A stretch of 9,523 nt of DNA from Dehalococcoidia bacterium (GCA_030650265.1 JAUSEJ010000793.1:1-9523); one strand, 5' to 3'. Counted from the stretch's first letter, positions 1 through 7,177 are shown. Made by a program: numbers and translations. The notes: generated by a model from the sequence alone, not told the origin.

Positions 1-399
1 GATGTCTACGAGACCTATCGCAACGAGTTCCATGGTGTTACGACGATGTACTACAAGGTCAACTTTCCCACGATCTGGTGCTACAAAGCGGTCTGCACGG
101 ATTGCCACGGCGTTCATGACATCATGAATCGCACCGATCCGTCGTCCTCCGTAGCCAGTGCGAACCTCGTCAAAACATGCGGTAAATGCCATGAAGGAGC
201 CAATCAAAGCTTCACCGAGGCATGGACGGGACATCTGGCCCCCTCTCCGGAGAATGGCTTCATCGTCTGGGCGGTTCAGGCTGCCTGGGCCTGGCTTCTC
301 ATCCCGGTAACTGTGAGTGGCATGGTGGTTCACATCGGACTTGACTGGTTTAGGACAAGGCAGCACATGCGAAAGGAGCACGAAGATGAATCGCATTAG
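1..399 (+). CDS. Multiheme cytochrome c, membrane-anchored, C-terminal part (5' end outside window)
   Basis: The frame is open from base 1, so this is the last 132 residues of a longer protein. Two heme c motifs are visible, CTDCH and CGKCH, and a tyrosine-rich stretch ending in FHG just before them resembles the heme-packing segments of multiheme cytochromes. After the hemes comes one hydrophobic span (roughly residues 90-115 of the visible part), then a short charged tail ending HEDESH. This is a C-terminal membrane anchor with the hemes on the outer face. The stop overlaps the start of the cytochrome b gene by 14 bases, so the two are probably translationally coupled and form a cytochrome c/cytochrome b pair that exchanges electrons with the quinone pool. 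Total heme number and the N-terminal signal cannot be seen. Family assignment is firm; the exact subfamily is not. Confidence 0.9.
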   Translation, partial: DVYETYRNEFHGVTTMYYKVNFPTIWCYKAVCTDCHGVHDIMNRTDPSSSVASANLVKTCGKCHEGANQSFTEAWTGHLAPSPENGFIVWAVQAAWAWLLIPVTVSGMVVHIGLDWFRTRQHMRKEHEDESH

Positions 400-1135
400 C
401 CTGAGCGATGAGGTTTTGGTCAGTCTTGGCTTGCAAGACAAGGTAGAGATCGTTCGCTTTAATGTCGTGCGGCGGGTGGAGCACTTTCTCCTGATTTTCT
501 CCTTCTTCGCCCTGGCCCTCACCGGCCTGCCACAGATGTTCAACTCGGCGGACTGGGCTCAGTGGACGCTCGGGGCCTTCGGTGGCATCGAGACCACCCG
601 CTGGATCCATCATTTCTTTGCCATTTTGTTCGTACTCGAAGGAATATTTCACATCGCTTATCTGATCTACGGGGTCATGAAGAAGCACATGGGCTTTGAG
701 ATGTTGCCTTCGTGGAACGACTTCAAGGACTTCCAACATATGATTCTCTACTTCATCGATAGGCGACCCTCGATGCCGAAATTCGGCAGGTATGACTACC
801 GGCAGAAATTTGAGTACCTGGCGATGGTATGGGGATGGATATTGATGGCGATTACCGGCGTAATCATGTGGCAGCCTACGCTTTCCACCACCTTCATGCC
901 TGGCATTTTCGTTCCGGTAAGCAAAATGCTTCATGGCTGGGAGGCGGTGCTGGCGGTTCTCTCGATAGTCATCTGGCACGGCTACCATGCCATGCTACAC
1001 CCCGAGGTGTTCCCGGTAGATAAGAGCATCTTCAACGGCCGGATATCGAGAAAGAGGATGATGATGGAGCATCCTCTGGAATTCGAAAAGATGGATGCCC
1101 GGTCAGCCGTCGTCGAGGGACGGGACATAGGGTAG
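386..1135 (+). CDS. Di-heme cytochrome b, formate dehydrogenase gamma-like membrane subunit
   Basis: This 249-residue protein has four likely membrane helices, at about residues 33-52, 75-97, 143-163 and 184-204. Histidines in or beside the helices (H33, H75/H76, H89, H183, H198, H201) match the spacing of heme b ligands in the FdnI/HydC-type cytochrome b family, which carries electrons between quinone and a periplasmic partner. I chose ATG 386 because AAAGGAG lies 7 bases upstream (372-378). An in-frame upstream codon at 317 would lie deep in the preceding gene and add a 23-residue tail that looks unlike a signal. The last 45 residues are basic then acidic and probably cytoplasmic. The 14-base overlap with the upstream cytochrome c suggests that gene supplies its electron partner. 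The CISM set downstream carries its own NrfD membrane subunit, so this is a second quinone-reactive module. Confidence 0.9.
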   Translation: MNRISLSDEVLVSLGLQDKVEIVRFNVVRRVEHFLLIFSFFALALTGLPQMFNSADWAQWTLGAFGGIETTRWIHHFFAILFVLEGIFHIAYLIYGVMKKHMGFEMLPSWNDFKDFQHMILYFIDRRPSMPKFGRYDYRQKFEYLAMVWGWILMAITGVIMWQPTLSTTFMPGIFVPVSKMLHGWEAVLAVLSIVIWHGYHAMLHPEVFPVDKSIFNGRISRKRMMMEHPLEFEKMDARSAVVEGRDIG

Positions 1136-1168
1136 GTTCGGTTGGGTGGAAGCGGAACGAACATGGTG

Positions 1169-1174
1169 AGGAGG
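1169..1174 (+). promoter_or_regulatory. Strong ribosome binding site deciding the molybdoenzyme start
   Basis: A perfect AGGAGG lies 9 bases before GTG 1184. It falls inside the reading frame if the upstream ATG 1163 or TTG 1142 is used, so it favours the GTG as the true start. Starting there puts the Tat twin arginine at residues 8-9, a normal position. Confidence 0.65.
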
Positions 1175-1183
1175 AAAAGTCAA

Positions 1184-3358
1184 GTGCTAGGTAAAACCAT
1201 CAGTCGACGAAAGTTCCTGGCGACCTGTGGCGCCACCGCCGCAGTCGTCACAGTGGGGGGAAAGCTTTTCAGCCAGAGCAATGCCCATGCTAAGGCGTTG
1301 GCAAGCGAGGCTCCCACACTCATTCCAACCGTTTGTGGAATGTGCGACGCCAACTGCGGCGTGATCGCCTACGTGACGGGCGATACCCTTCACAAGTTGG
1401 AGGGCAACAGCAACCACAGTCATAGCGACGGCAGAATCTGCCCCCGGGGCAGCGCCGGCGTCAAGCTGCTCAATGACCCCGATAGATTACGCTATCCGCT
1501 GAAGCGAGTGGGGCAGGACCAATTCGAAAAGATCTCATGGGAGCAAGCCTACGAGGAGATCGGGCAGAAACTGAAGCAAATCAAGGATGTTCACGGCCCT
1601 CAATCTCTCGCCTGGGTGCGCCACCCAGAGTTGTCCGACGAATGGGACCGCCAGTTCATGAAGGCTTTCGGCTCACCCAACATCTTCTCACATCTATCGG
1701 TAGCCCAGTCTTCGCGACATCTAGCCGTGCGCTACACGCTAAACGGCGAGCCGGTCATGGACTATCGCAACTCCCGGTACATCCTGCTCTTCGGGCGTAA
1801 TCACGGTGAAACCATCTTCACTGCCAACCTCCAGAGTCTGATGGCAGCGAAGGAAAATGGCGCCCGAATCGTAAGCGTCGATCCGAGGCTCACTAATACG
1901 GCAGCGCGGGCCCACGAATGGCTGGCCATTCGACCCGGCACCGACAACGCCCTGCTCCTGTCGATGATGAACGTGATCATTCGAGAAAAGTTGTTCGATG
2001 CCGATTATGTTGCCAATTACACGGAAGGCTTCGATGACCTAAAGGCCATGGTGGCGGAAAAGACGCCGGCGTGGGCGGCGAGGATAACCGATATCCCTGC
2101 CGAGACCATAACCAGAATTGCCCGGGAATTCGCCGGAGCAAGGCCAGCCTGTGGCGTCGACCCCGGCCACCACGGCCCTTTTGGCGATGTCTACTCTAAC
2201 AGCTTCCAGACGGCGCGCTCCGCCCTAATCCTGAATGCGCTCGTGGGAAGCTACGGCGCCAAGGGCGGCACAATAATGTCTCCCAGGGCCAAACTGGGAA
2301 AATTCAATTTCCCGGCGACGCCGCCAATAAAGGTCGCCAGAGCCGATGGAGTTGGCGAAGGCAATTTCGCACTGGTCGACCCGAATCATGGCCTGGTACA
2401 ACTTCTTCCCGACATTATCCTGAACGAGAAGCCCTATCCCATTCGGGGGCTCATCGTCAACCGTTTCAACCCGGCCAGATCACTTCCCGACAGCAAGAGG
2501 ACTGCGGAAGCACTATCACGTCTTGACCTGCTAGTAGTCATTGACACGATGCCCAGCGATACGGCGGCGTTTGCCCACTATGTGCTTCCCGAATCCACCT
2601 ATCTGGAGCGTCTGGACCCTCTGGCCATCTCCACAAGACTTCGCCCGGAGATAGCCATTCGCCAACCGGTCGTGAAGCCACTGCACGACACAAAGCCATC
2701 TACCGAGATCATCACCGGTTTGGCCAGGGCAGCGGGCCTAGGCTCGTTCTTCACCTTTACGGTCGAGGATGTGATCAAGGCCAATATCCTGCCTCTTGGT
2801 CTCACTCTCGAGCAGCTCGGGCAAAAGGGAGTAATAAGGAACAATGACACGGAAGTCTACGGCACGCCAAAGTTCGATACCCCGAGCGGCAAGATAGATA
2901 TCTATGCTGAACGTCTGAAGCAGGTGTGGCTCGATCCCATGCCAAATTACCAAGCTCCGTTGGTGGAGCCCAAGGCGGGATCGTTCCGTCTGTTGCAAGG
3001 ACGGGTGTCGCTTCATACCAACTCCGCCACCCAAAACAATCCGTGGCTCAATCGGCTGAAACCCGACAACGAACTATGGATCAATACCGTCCAGGCGGCG
3101 CGACTCGGGATAAGCAACAAACAGAAAGTGCGCGTGCGGTCCGAAGTCGGCGAAGTTGAGGTCAATGCCAAAGTAACCGAGGCGATTCATCCCTCTGCCG
3201 TGTTTCTCGCCTATGGCTTCGGGCACGGGGCCAAAATGCAACGGCTGTCATTTGGCAAAGGAGCTAACAGCAATTCCCTTACCGTCGGGAGAACAACTTC
3301 CGGCTCCGGTGGCTCTGCCGTGTCCGAGACTTTGGTGACCGTGGAAGCGATGACATAG
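1184..3358 (+). CDS. Tat-exported molybdopterin oxidoreductase, PsrA/PhsA/ArrA-like catalytic subunit
   Basis: This is a 724-residue DMSO-reductase-superfamily subunit, a usual length. The N-terminus carries a Tat signal (SRRKFL, residues 7-12) and an Ala-rich hydrophobic stretch, so the folded enzyme is exported. Residues C51, C54, C58 and C86 form the FS0 [4Fe-4S] site. Cofactor-binding segments are intact: LFGRNHGE (202-209), VDPR (232-235), GHHG (328-331), and a C-terminal dinucleotide-binding domain from about residue 600. The segment HLSVAQSSRHLA (170-181) aligns with the H-x-S-x-C pattern that supplies the molybdenum-ligating Cys in PsrA/PhsA/ArrA relatives, but residue 174 is Ala (GCC). 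The FeS and NrfD genes follow directly, giving a complete CISM triad. Substrate is not deducible: polysulfide, thiosulfate, tetrathionate and arsenic oxyanion enzymes are all relatives, as is the Qrc quinone reductase. An ATG at 1163 is the alternative start. Confidence 0.93.
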   Translation: MLGKTISRRKFLATCGATAAVVTVGGKLFSQSNAHAKALASEAPTLIPTVCGMCDANCGVIAYVTGDTLHKLEGNSNHSHSDGRICPRGSAGVKLLNDPDRLRYPLKRVGQDQFEKISWEQAYEEIGQKLKQIKDVHGPQSLAWVRHPELSDEWDRQFMKAFGSPNIFSHLSVAQSSRHLAVRYTLNGEPVMDYRNSRYILLFGRNHGETIFTANLQSLMAAKENGARIVSVDPRLTNTAARAHEWLAIRPGTDNALLLSMMNVIIREKLFDADYVANYTEGFDDLKAMVAEKTPAWAARITDIPAETITRIAREFAGARPACGVDPGHHGPFGDVYSNSFQTARSALILNALVGSYGAKGGTIMSPRAKLGKFNFPATPPIKVARADGVGEGNFALVDPNHGLVQLLPDIILNEKPYPIRGLIVNRFNPARSLPDSKRTAEALSRLDLLVVIDTMPSDTAAFAHYVLPESTYLERLDPLAISTRLRPEIAIRQPVVKPLHDTKPSTEIITGLARAAGLGSFFTFTVEDVIKANILPLGLTLEQLGQKGVIRNNDTEVYGTPKFDTPSGKIDIYAERLKQVWLDPMPNYQAPLVEPKAGSFRLLQGRVSLHTNSATQNNPWLNRLKPDNELWINTVQAARLGISNKQKVRVRSEVGEVEVNAKVTEAIHPSAVFLAYGFGHGAKMQRLSFGKGANSNSLTVGRTTSGSGGSAVSETLVTVEAMT

Positions 3359-3400
3359 CCGTAACAGCAAGCTTAGCTGTTTTAATTCGAGGAGGCTAGA

Positions 3401-3949
3401 ATGGCTAAATATGGTTTAGTAATTGACTTAACCAAATGCGTCGGCTGCCAGGCTTGTACCCTGGCCTGCCAGGCGCAGAATGAACTGGAACCAGGTGAAG
3501 TTTGGGTTAGAGTCGAGAGCGTTGAAGAGGGAAGGTTCCCTTACGTGACGAGGCGGTTTCAGACGGTGCAGTGCAATCACTGCGACAATCCCCCTTGCGC
3601 TCAGGTCTGCCCGACCAAGGCTACCCACAAACGACCGGATGGTATCGTCCTCGTTGACGAGAACGTTTGCATCGGCTGCAAATACTGCGTTGTGACTTGC
3701 CCTTACCAGGCCCGGGTTTGGAACGAGGAGAGAGGAACTCCGGGAGGGTGCAAGCTCTGCGTGACGCGTGTGAGCCGGGGAGTGCAACCGGCCTGCGTTC
3801 TTGCCTGTCCCGCCAAAGCCCGTACGTTTGGCGATCTGGACGATCCCGACAGCGAGATATCTCGCCTGATCCTTCTCAAGCGCCCGAGCACATTGCGGCC
3901 CGATCTGGGAACAGGCCCGAACATGTACTATGTGAGAGGTGAGAAATGA
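3401..3949 (+). CDS. Four-cluster ferredoxin-like electron transfer subunit (PsrB/DmsB/NrfC type)
   Basis: This 182-residue protein has exactly 16 cysteines in the four groups expected for four [4Fe-4S] clusters: C13/C16/C19/C23, C58/C61/C66/C70, C90/C93/C96/C100 and C117/C120/C132/C136, the usual DmsB/PsrB layout. It relays electrons between the FS0 cluster of the molybdoenzyme and the NrfD membrane subunit. It has no signal peptide, as is normal for this family, where the subunit is thought to be exported folded with its Tat-bearing partner. The start is clear: AGGAGG at 3390-3395 sits 5 bases before ATG 3401. The stop overlaps the next start by 4 bases (ATGA), so the two are translationally coupled. 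The C-terminal 40 residues are cysteine-free and could contact the membrane subunit. Confidence 0.96.
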   Translation: MAKYGLVIDLTKCVGCQACTLACQAQNELEPGEVWVRVESVEEGRFPYVTRRFQTVQCNHCDNPPCAQVCPTKATHKRPDGIVLVDENVCIGCKYCVVTCPYQARVWNEERGTPGGCKLCVTRVSRGVQPACVLACPAKARTFGDLDDPDSEISRLILLKRPSTLRPDLGTGPNMYYVRGEK

Positions 3950-4854
3950 CCTGGGGACTTTATATCGCCATCTATCTATTCTGCGCCGGCGCCGGCGCTG
4001 GCGCCTTTCTGGCGGCGGTTACCGCGGAAATCTATAGCAAAGAAGCCTTTAAACCCCTTATCCGGGCCGGGTACTTGATTTCCGGGCCTTTGGTGGCCCT
4101 CGGGACACCGTTCTTGATGTTGGACCTGGGCATGGGGCTGCGCGAGCCATTGCGTCTTCTCGGACTCCTTAACAATCCGGGCTCGGTTATGTCCATTGGC
4201 ACTGTGGTTCTAAGCCTGTTCATGCCCGTGGCCTTTCTGTTCGGTGTCATGGAACTGGGATGGCACTGGCCCCTCAAGTTCATCAACGTCATTCTCAAGT
4301 TCATCGCCCGCTTCCGCACCGTACTGCTCTATGTCGGAACGATTCTAGCCTTTTCGACGGCCATCTACACCGGCATGCTCATCGGCGTGGTAAAGGGAGT
4401 TCCCCTGTGGAACACGCCGGTCCTGCCGGCTCTGTTCTTCATCTCGGCGCTTTCCAGTGGGTTGGCCGCCGCCGTGGTTTTCGCCGTGCTGTTCCCGTCG
4501 GAGGATCGACGTTTGATGGCCGAGCATTTCTTTTCCCTGAACCAGGTTCACTCACTCATGGTGGTAGTCGAGTTGGTGTTCGTATTCAGTTGGCTATTCA
4601 TCATGGCCGGGCTCTCGGTGAGCAGCGGGCAATCGGTGAGCATGCTACTTACCGGCGATCTCGCCTTCTGGTTCTGGTTTGGGGTGGTTTTCCTTGGCAT
4701 AATCGACCCCCTGACCATCTACGTTTACGAGGTCATACTGCACAAGCCCCTGGTGGGATACGCCATGTTCATAAGTGACGCCAGCGTTTTGGTGGGAGGC
4801 TTCAGCTTGAGATACCTGGTACTGGCTGCCGCCATTCCGCCCCTTCTATACTGA
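3946..4854 (+). CDS. NrfD/PsrC-family polytopic quinone-interacting membrane subunit
   Basis: This 302-residue protein is almost entirely hydrophobic, with about eight membrane helices as in PsrC/NrfD. Family hallmarks are the glycine-rich first helix (AGAGAGAFLAA), the LDLGMGLREPLRLL loop after helix 2, the segment YTGMLIG with VPLWNTPVLPALFF before helix 5, and GGFSLRY in the last helix. NrfD-like proteins exchange electrons and protons with menaquinone and usually bind no heme. The start overlaps the stop of the FeS gene, and AGAGGTGAG just upstream serves as ribosome binding site. With the two genes before it, it completes a membrane-bound CISM. It ends 35 bases before the dodecaheme cytochrome gene. 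Confidence 0.95.
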   Translation: MTWGLYIAIYLFCAGAGAGAFLAAVTAEIYSKEAFKPLIRAGYLISGPLVALGTPFLMLDLGMGLREPLRLLGLLNNPGSVMSIGTVVLSLFMPVAFLFGVMELGWHWPLKFINVILKFIARFRTVLLYVGTILAFSTAIYTGMLIGVVKGVPLWNTPVLPALFFISALSSGLAAAVVFAVLFPSEDRRLMAEHFFSLNQVHSLMVVVELVFVFSWLFIMAGLSVSSGQSVSMLLTGDLAFWFWFGVVFLGIIDPLTIYVYEVILHKPLVGYAMFISDASVLVGGFSLRYLVLAAAIPPLLY

Positions 4855-4889
4855 GGCAAAAAGAACAACAGTTAGCGAGGTATACTGAA

Positions 4890-5879
4890 ATGAAACAACA
4901 ACAGAAACCGCGGGTCCACAAAAAGCACTTCAAATGGCTAACGCGAGGAGTAATACTGGCTATAGCTGGTTCGATTGCGCTTCTTCTTGGCGGAGGGAGC
5001 CTGGCCACGGCGAGGCTGTCATCGCAATCCGAGAACTGCGCGGCCTGCCACCAGATCCAACCTCTCGTCGAGGAGTGGAGAACCTCGACCCATAAGAACG
5101 TCTCATGCGTCGAGTGCCACACACCACCCGGGCTTGTTGGATACGCTGCCCTGCAGATCGACGCCGCCAGAAACTTGGTCATCCAAGCGACCGGACAGGA
5201 GGACGAGCTTCACGCCGTTGTTAGCGATACCAGTTGCCTGAAATGCCATCCAAAAGACTCCAGGCCGGAAATAATAGGCCAGGCATCCATTCGAATTGCC
5301 CACAGCAAACATGACCAGAAGTGTACTGATTGCCACCAGCAACTGGTTCATTCCCGACGATTCGAGTCGCAACCGTTTGTCAAACCGGCGGTTGAGGTTG
5401 TCCAATCCAAATGCCAAACTTGTCACAAACCTGGCCCCACATTCGTTCATGGCTCTGCCGATGTGGATTGCCTTAGCTGCCATAGCGGAGTAGTACCCAA
5501 CCACAACATGGCGCAGAAGACCGGGGTCTTTCCGATGTCGGGCTGCATCGAATGCCACGCTAAGCGGCAGGTCAATGCCGCCGACCAGTGCCAGACCTGC
5601 CACATCAGCCCGCACGGCATCCAGCAACCCTGTGGCCAATGCCACAGCAACGATAACACCACGTGGGGGAAACGAATGTTTACTCATCCCGTCACCCTGG
5701 TAGGCAAACACGCAACACTTAAGTGCGACCAGTGCCACACAAATGGGAAGGACTTCAAAGGCCTGACCTACGATTGTGCCAAATGCCATCAGGCGAAGCA
5801 CGAGCCGAGGGCGAACAACCAGTGTGGCGTCTGCCACACGCCCCTCGGGTTCAAAGTCTTCGGCACTGGAAGTCTGTAG
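4890..5879 (+). CDS. Dodecaheme cytochrome c with NapC/NirT-like N-terminal anchor
   Basis: This 329-residue protein contains twelve CxxCH heme motifs, with first cysteines at residues 50, 73, 116, 145, 175, 194, 219, 234, 248, 279, 296 and 312. A basic N-terminus (residues 1-20) and one hydrophobic helix (about 20-42) anchor it in the membrane with hemes outside. The first two hemes (ENCAACHQIQPLVEEW, then SCVECHTPPG) follow the NapC/NirT/NrfH pattern of quinol-oxidising cytochromes. The remaining ten sit in a chain of short, closely spaced motifs, as in wire-like cytochromes. Its position after the NrfD gene suggests it delivers electrons to, or takes them from, the molybdoenzyme or a further periplasmic partner. 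A GCGAGGT at about 4874-4880 supports ATG 4890. No close named homologue is recognised. Confidence 0.94.
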   Translation: MKQQQKPRVHKKHFKWLTRGVILAIAGSIALLLGGGSLATARLSSQSENCAACHQIQPLVEEWRTSTHKNVSCVECHTPPGLVGYAALQIDAARNLVIQATGQEDELHAVVSDTSCLKCHPKDSRPEIIGQASIRIAHSKHDQKCTDCHQQLVHSRRFESQPFVKPAVEVVQSKCQTCHKPGPTFVHGSADVDCLSCHSGVVPNHNMAQKTGVFPMSGCIECHAKRQVNAADQCQTCHISPHGIQQPCGQCHSNDNTTWGKRMFTHPVTLVGKHATLKCDQCHTNGKDFKGLTYDCAKCHQAKHEPRANNQCGVCHTPLGFKVFGTGSL

Positions 5880-5916
5880 TTGGACCTTCCAGAGGGATTC
5901 TGGGCGCTGCCATGAG

Positions 5917-5922
5917 AGGAGG
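5917..5922 (+). promoter_or_regulatory. Ribosome binding site for the response regulator
   Basis: AGGAGG lies 10 bases before ATG 5933 and decides between that start and an in-frame ATG at 5912, which would begin upstream of the site and add seven residues ahead of the conserved receiver fold. Confidence 0.6.
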
Positions 5923-5932
5923 AATCCTGAAC

Positions 5933-6601
5933 ATGAAAGAGAAAGTGCTGCTAGTAGATGACCACCTGCTATTTCGCAAGGGTCTGGCCAGTCTCCTCCA
6001 AACCAAAGAGACACTGGAGGTCATCGGCGAGGCGAGGGACGGTCGTGAAGCGATTGAGTTCGCCCGACTGGCCAGACCCGACGTGATTCTAATGGATATC
6101 ATGATGCCGGTTTGCGACGGGATCGAGGCCACTCGCTGTATTAAGCAGGAACTACCCGAATGCAAAATCATAATACTAACTGTATCCGACCAGGACAAAA
6201 GTTTGTTTGAAGCGATCAAGGCCGGAGCGCATGGCTATCTTCTCAAGAACACGGAGCCGGCCCAGCTATTCGAGATGATCGAGGGGGTGACGAAGGGAGA
6301 AGCGGCCCTGTCACCCACCATAGCCACAAAGATCTTGCTTGAGTTTGCTAAACAACTACAGAACGAGCCTCAGACCGAGGCAGAAATAGAACTGCTGAGC
6401 GGCAGGGAGAAGGAGGTCCTCAACCTCATCTCCCATGGCGCCTGTAATCGAGAAATAGCTGTCGAGCTGTGCATTGCGGAGAATACGGTGAAGAACCACC
6501 TCCGCACCATTCTGGAGAAGCTCCACCTCCAGAATCGGGTTCAGCTAGCCACCTACGCCATACGTGAGGTAATAAGGAGCCAGAACGCTATCGCCAGCTA
6601 A
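5933..6601 (+). CDS. NarL/FixJ-type response regulator (receiver + LuxR HTH)
   Basis: This 222-residue protein is full length for the NarL family. The receiver domain spans about residues 3-120 with acidic pocket D9/D10, phospho-acceptor D55 (in ILMDIMMP), T83 and K105, all the expected catalytic residues. A linker of about 30 residues leads to a LuxR-type helix-turn-helix (about 152-212) with the canonical LSGREKEVL and the NREIA...AENTVKNH recognition region. It should bind DNA as a dimer after phosphorylation. The gene follows the dodecaheme cytochrome by 53 bases with no terminator seen, so it is probably co-transcribed with the respiratory genes and could regulate its own operon. The nearest kinase is encoded at 8160, after a long non-coding gap; whether they are partners is inference. 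Confidence 0.95.
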   Translation: MKEKVLLVDDHLLFRKGLASLLQTKETLEVIGEARDGREAIEFARLARPDVILMDIMMPVCDGIEATRCIKQELPECKIIILTVSDQDKSLFEAIKAGAHGYLLKNTEPAQLFEMIEGVTKGEAALSPTIATKILLEFAKQLQNEPQTEAEIELLSGREKEVLNLISHGACNREIAVELCIAENTVKNHLRTILEKLHLQNRVQLATYAIREVIRSQNAIAS

Positions 6602-6634
6602 AACTTCTGCCTACCTATTGGTAAATGGTATCTG

Positions 6635-6673
6635 CTGGCCAGGATGATCAGGCTCGAGGGTTATTCTGGCCAG
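6635..6673. repeat. Paired CTGGCCAG palindromes, 31 bp apart
   Basis: Two copies of the 8-base palindrome CTGGCCAG (6635-6642 and 6666-6673), each followed by one variable base and AT, lie 31 bases apart, close to three helical turns. They could be tandem binding sites for a dimeric regulator, or pair with each other as a stem with a 23-base loop. No T-run follows, so this is not an ordinary terminator. The same 8-mer also occurs inside the flanking coding sequences, which weakens the case. Confidence 0.35.
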
Positions 6674-6696
6674 TATCGCGCCTTGCGCACCGGAGA

Positions 6697-6725
6697 TTGC
6701 ATATAGGGTAAGAATATGATATATA
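6697..6725 (+). promoter_or_regulatory. Possible sigma-70-like promoter for the sensor genes
   Basis: TTGCAT (6697-6702) and TATATA (6720-6725) are separated by 17 bases. The match to consensus is partial (three of six and four of six), and the AT-rich patch may simply be fortuitous. If real, it would give a leader of roughly 450 bases before the binding-protein gene, containing both hairpins. Confidence 0.2.
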
Positions 6726-6929
6726 TACACCCAGAAGACGGCTCAACACTATTGGATGCTGAAGATGGCATTCAGATATGGGCGACGAAGAACGCCCTAT
6801 GCCATGTTGCTATACCGGCCTCCATGGCATTTTGTTTTGCCCAAATTCACACTGATGGAGCCCTATGCACAGGGCTGACCGCGAGGCGTCCAGTCGAGAA
6901 TCACGAAAACACTGCGGTCTAATGGGCCG

Positions 6930-6952
6930 AGAGTGAGGTCAGGAGTCACTCT
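6930..6952. repeat. Perfect hairpin, 7-bp stem and 9-base loop
   Basis: AGAGTGA (6930-6936) pairs exactly with TCACTCT (6946-6952). It lies in non-coding sequence 13 bases before a second perfect hairpin. No T-run follows, so a structured leader RNA or protein-binding site is more likely than a terminator. Confidence 0.4.
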
Positions 6953-6965
6953 GAACACCGTTCCC

Positions 6966-6986
6966 GCCGGGCAGAAGGAGCCCGGC
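6966..6986. repeat. GC-rich hairpin, 7-bp stem and 7-base loop
   Basis: GCCGGGC (6966-6972) pairs exactly with GCCCGGC (6980-6986), a very stable stem around the loop AGAAGGA. The loop is purine-rich and resembles a Shine-Dalgarno sequence, although no good start codon follows at the right distance. No T-run follows the stem. Its role is unknown. Confidence 0.45.
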
Positions 6987-7177
6987 AAGGAGATTACTTC
7001 GATCCAAATCCGGAAGGGCTTGCTTCCTAGCGAGTGACACTTCGCCACATTGCCAGCTAGACAGTCAAACCGAGACCCCGTATTTGGTGCCACAAACTTG
7101 GCATGGCATCTGTTTCAGACGCCAAAGAGAGGTACAAATCATCTTGCTCCTGGACTCATCGTGGAGATCAAGTTGCT

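Larger units (their letters stand above)
6602..7177. other. Long intergenic region without a convincing gene
   Basis: About 575 bases separate the response regulator from the binding-protein gene. Small open frames exist (for example 6716-6922 on + and 6863-7093 on -), but they lack good ribosome binding sites and recognisable domains. The stretch does hold paired CTGGCCAG palindromes (6635-6673), a possible sigma-70-like promoter (6697-6725) and two perfect hairpins (6930-6952 and 6966-6986). It lies between two + strand units, so it most likely carries the promoter and leader of the sensor genes. A decayed gene or a small RNA cannot be excluded. Confidence 0.6.

Noticed and set aside
350..988. 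Minus-strand open frame of 212 residues opposite cytochrome b
   Set aside because: It shadows a clear membrane protein gene, with no family signature or plausible ribosome binding site.
975..991. TGGCAC-containing sigma-54-like promoter
   Set aside because: It lies within the cytochrome b coding sequence (WHGYHA), and the -12 half does not match TTGC.
3363..3381. Small hairpin AACAGC/GCTGTT between the molybdoenzyme and FeS genes, followed by TTT
   Set aside because: The stem is only 6 bp and AT-containing, the T-run is short, and a strong ribosome binding site for the next subunit follows at once, so a terminator is unlikely within this complex.
5103..6014. Long minus-strand open frame of 303 residues opposite the dodecaheme cytochrome
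   Set aside because: It lies opposite a gene with twelve heme motifs, has no recognisable domain, and probably stays open because of the repeated Cys/His codons on the other strand.
6716..6922. Small + strand open frame of 68 residues in the long gap
   Set aside because: It starts at the edge of an AT-rich patch with only a weak upstream purine run, matches no family I know and shows no signal or membrane segment.
6930..7034. Short reading frame around the hairpins with a faint FeoA-like look (TLNTVPAG)
   Set aside because: The frame is about 30 residues with no good start, and the likeness is limited to a few residues.
6863..7093. Minus-strand open frame of 76 residues in the long gap
   Set aside because: Its product is not recognisable, and an isolated minus-strand gene inside an all-plus locus has no supporting signals.
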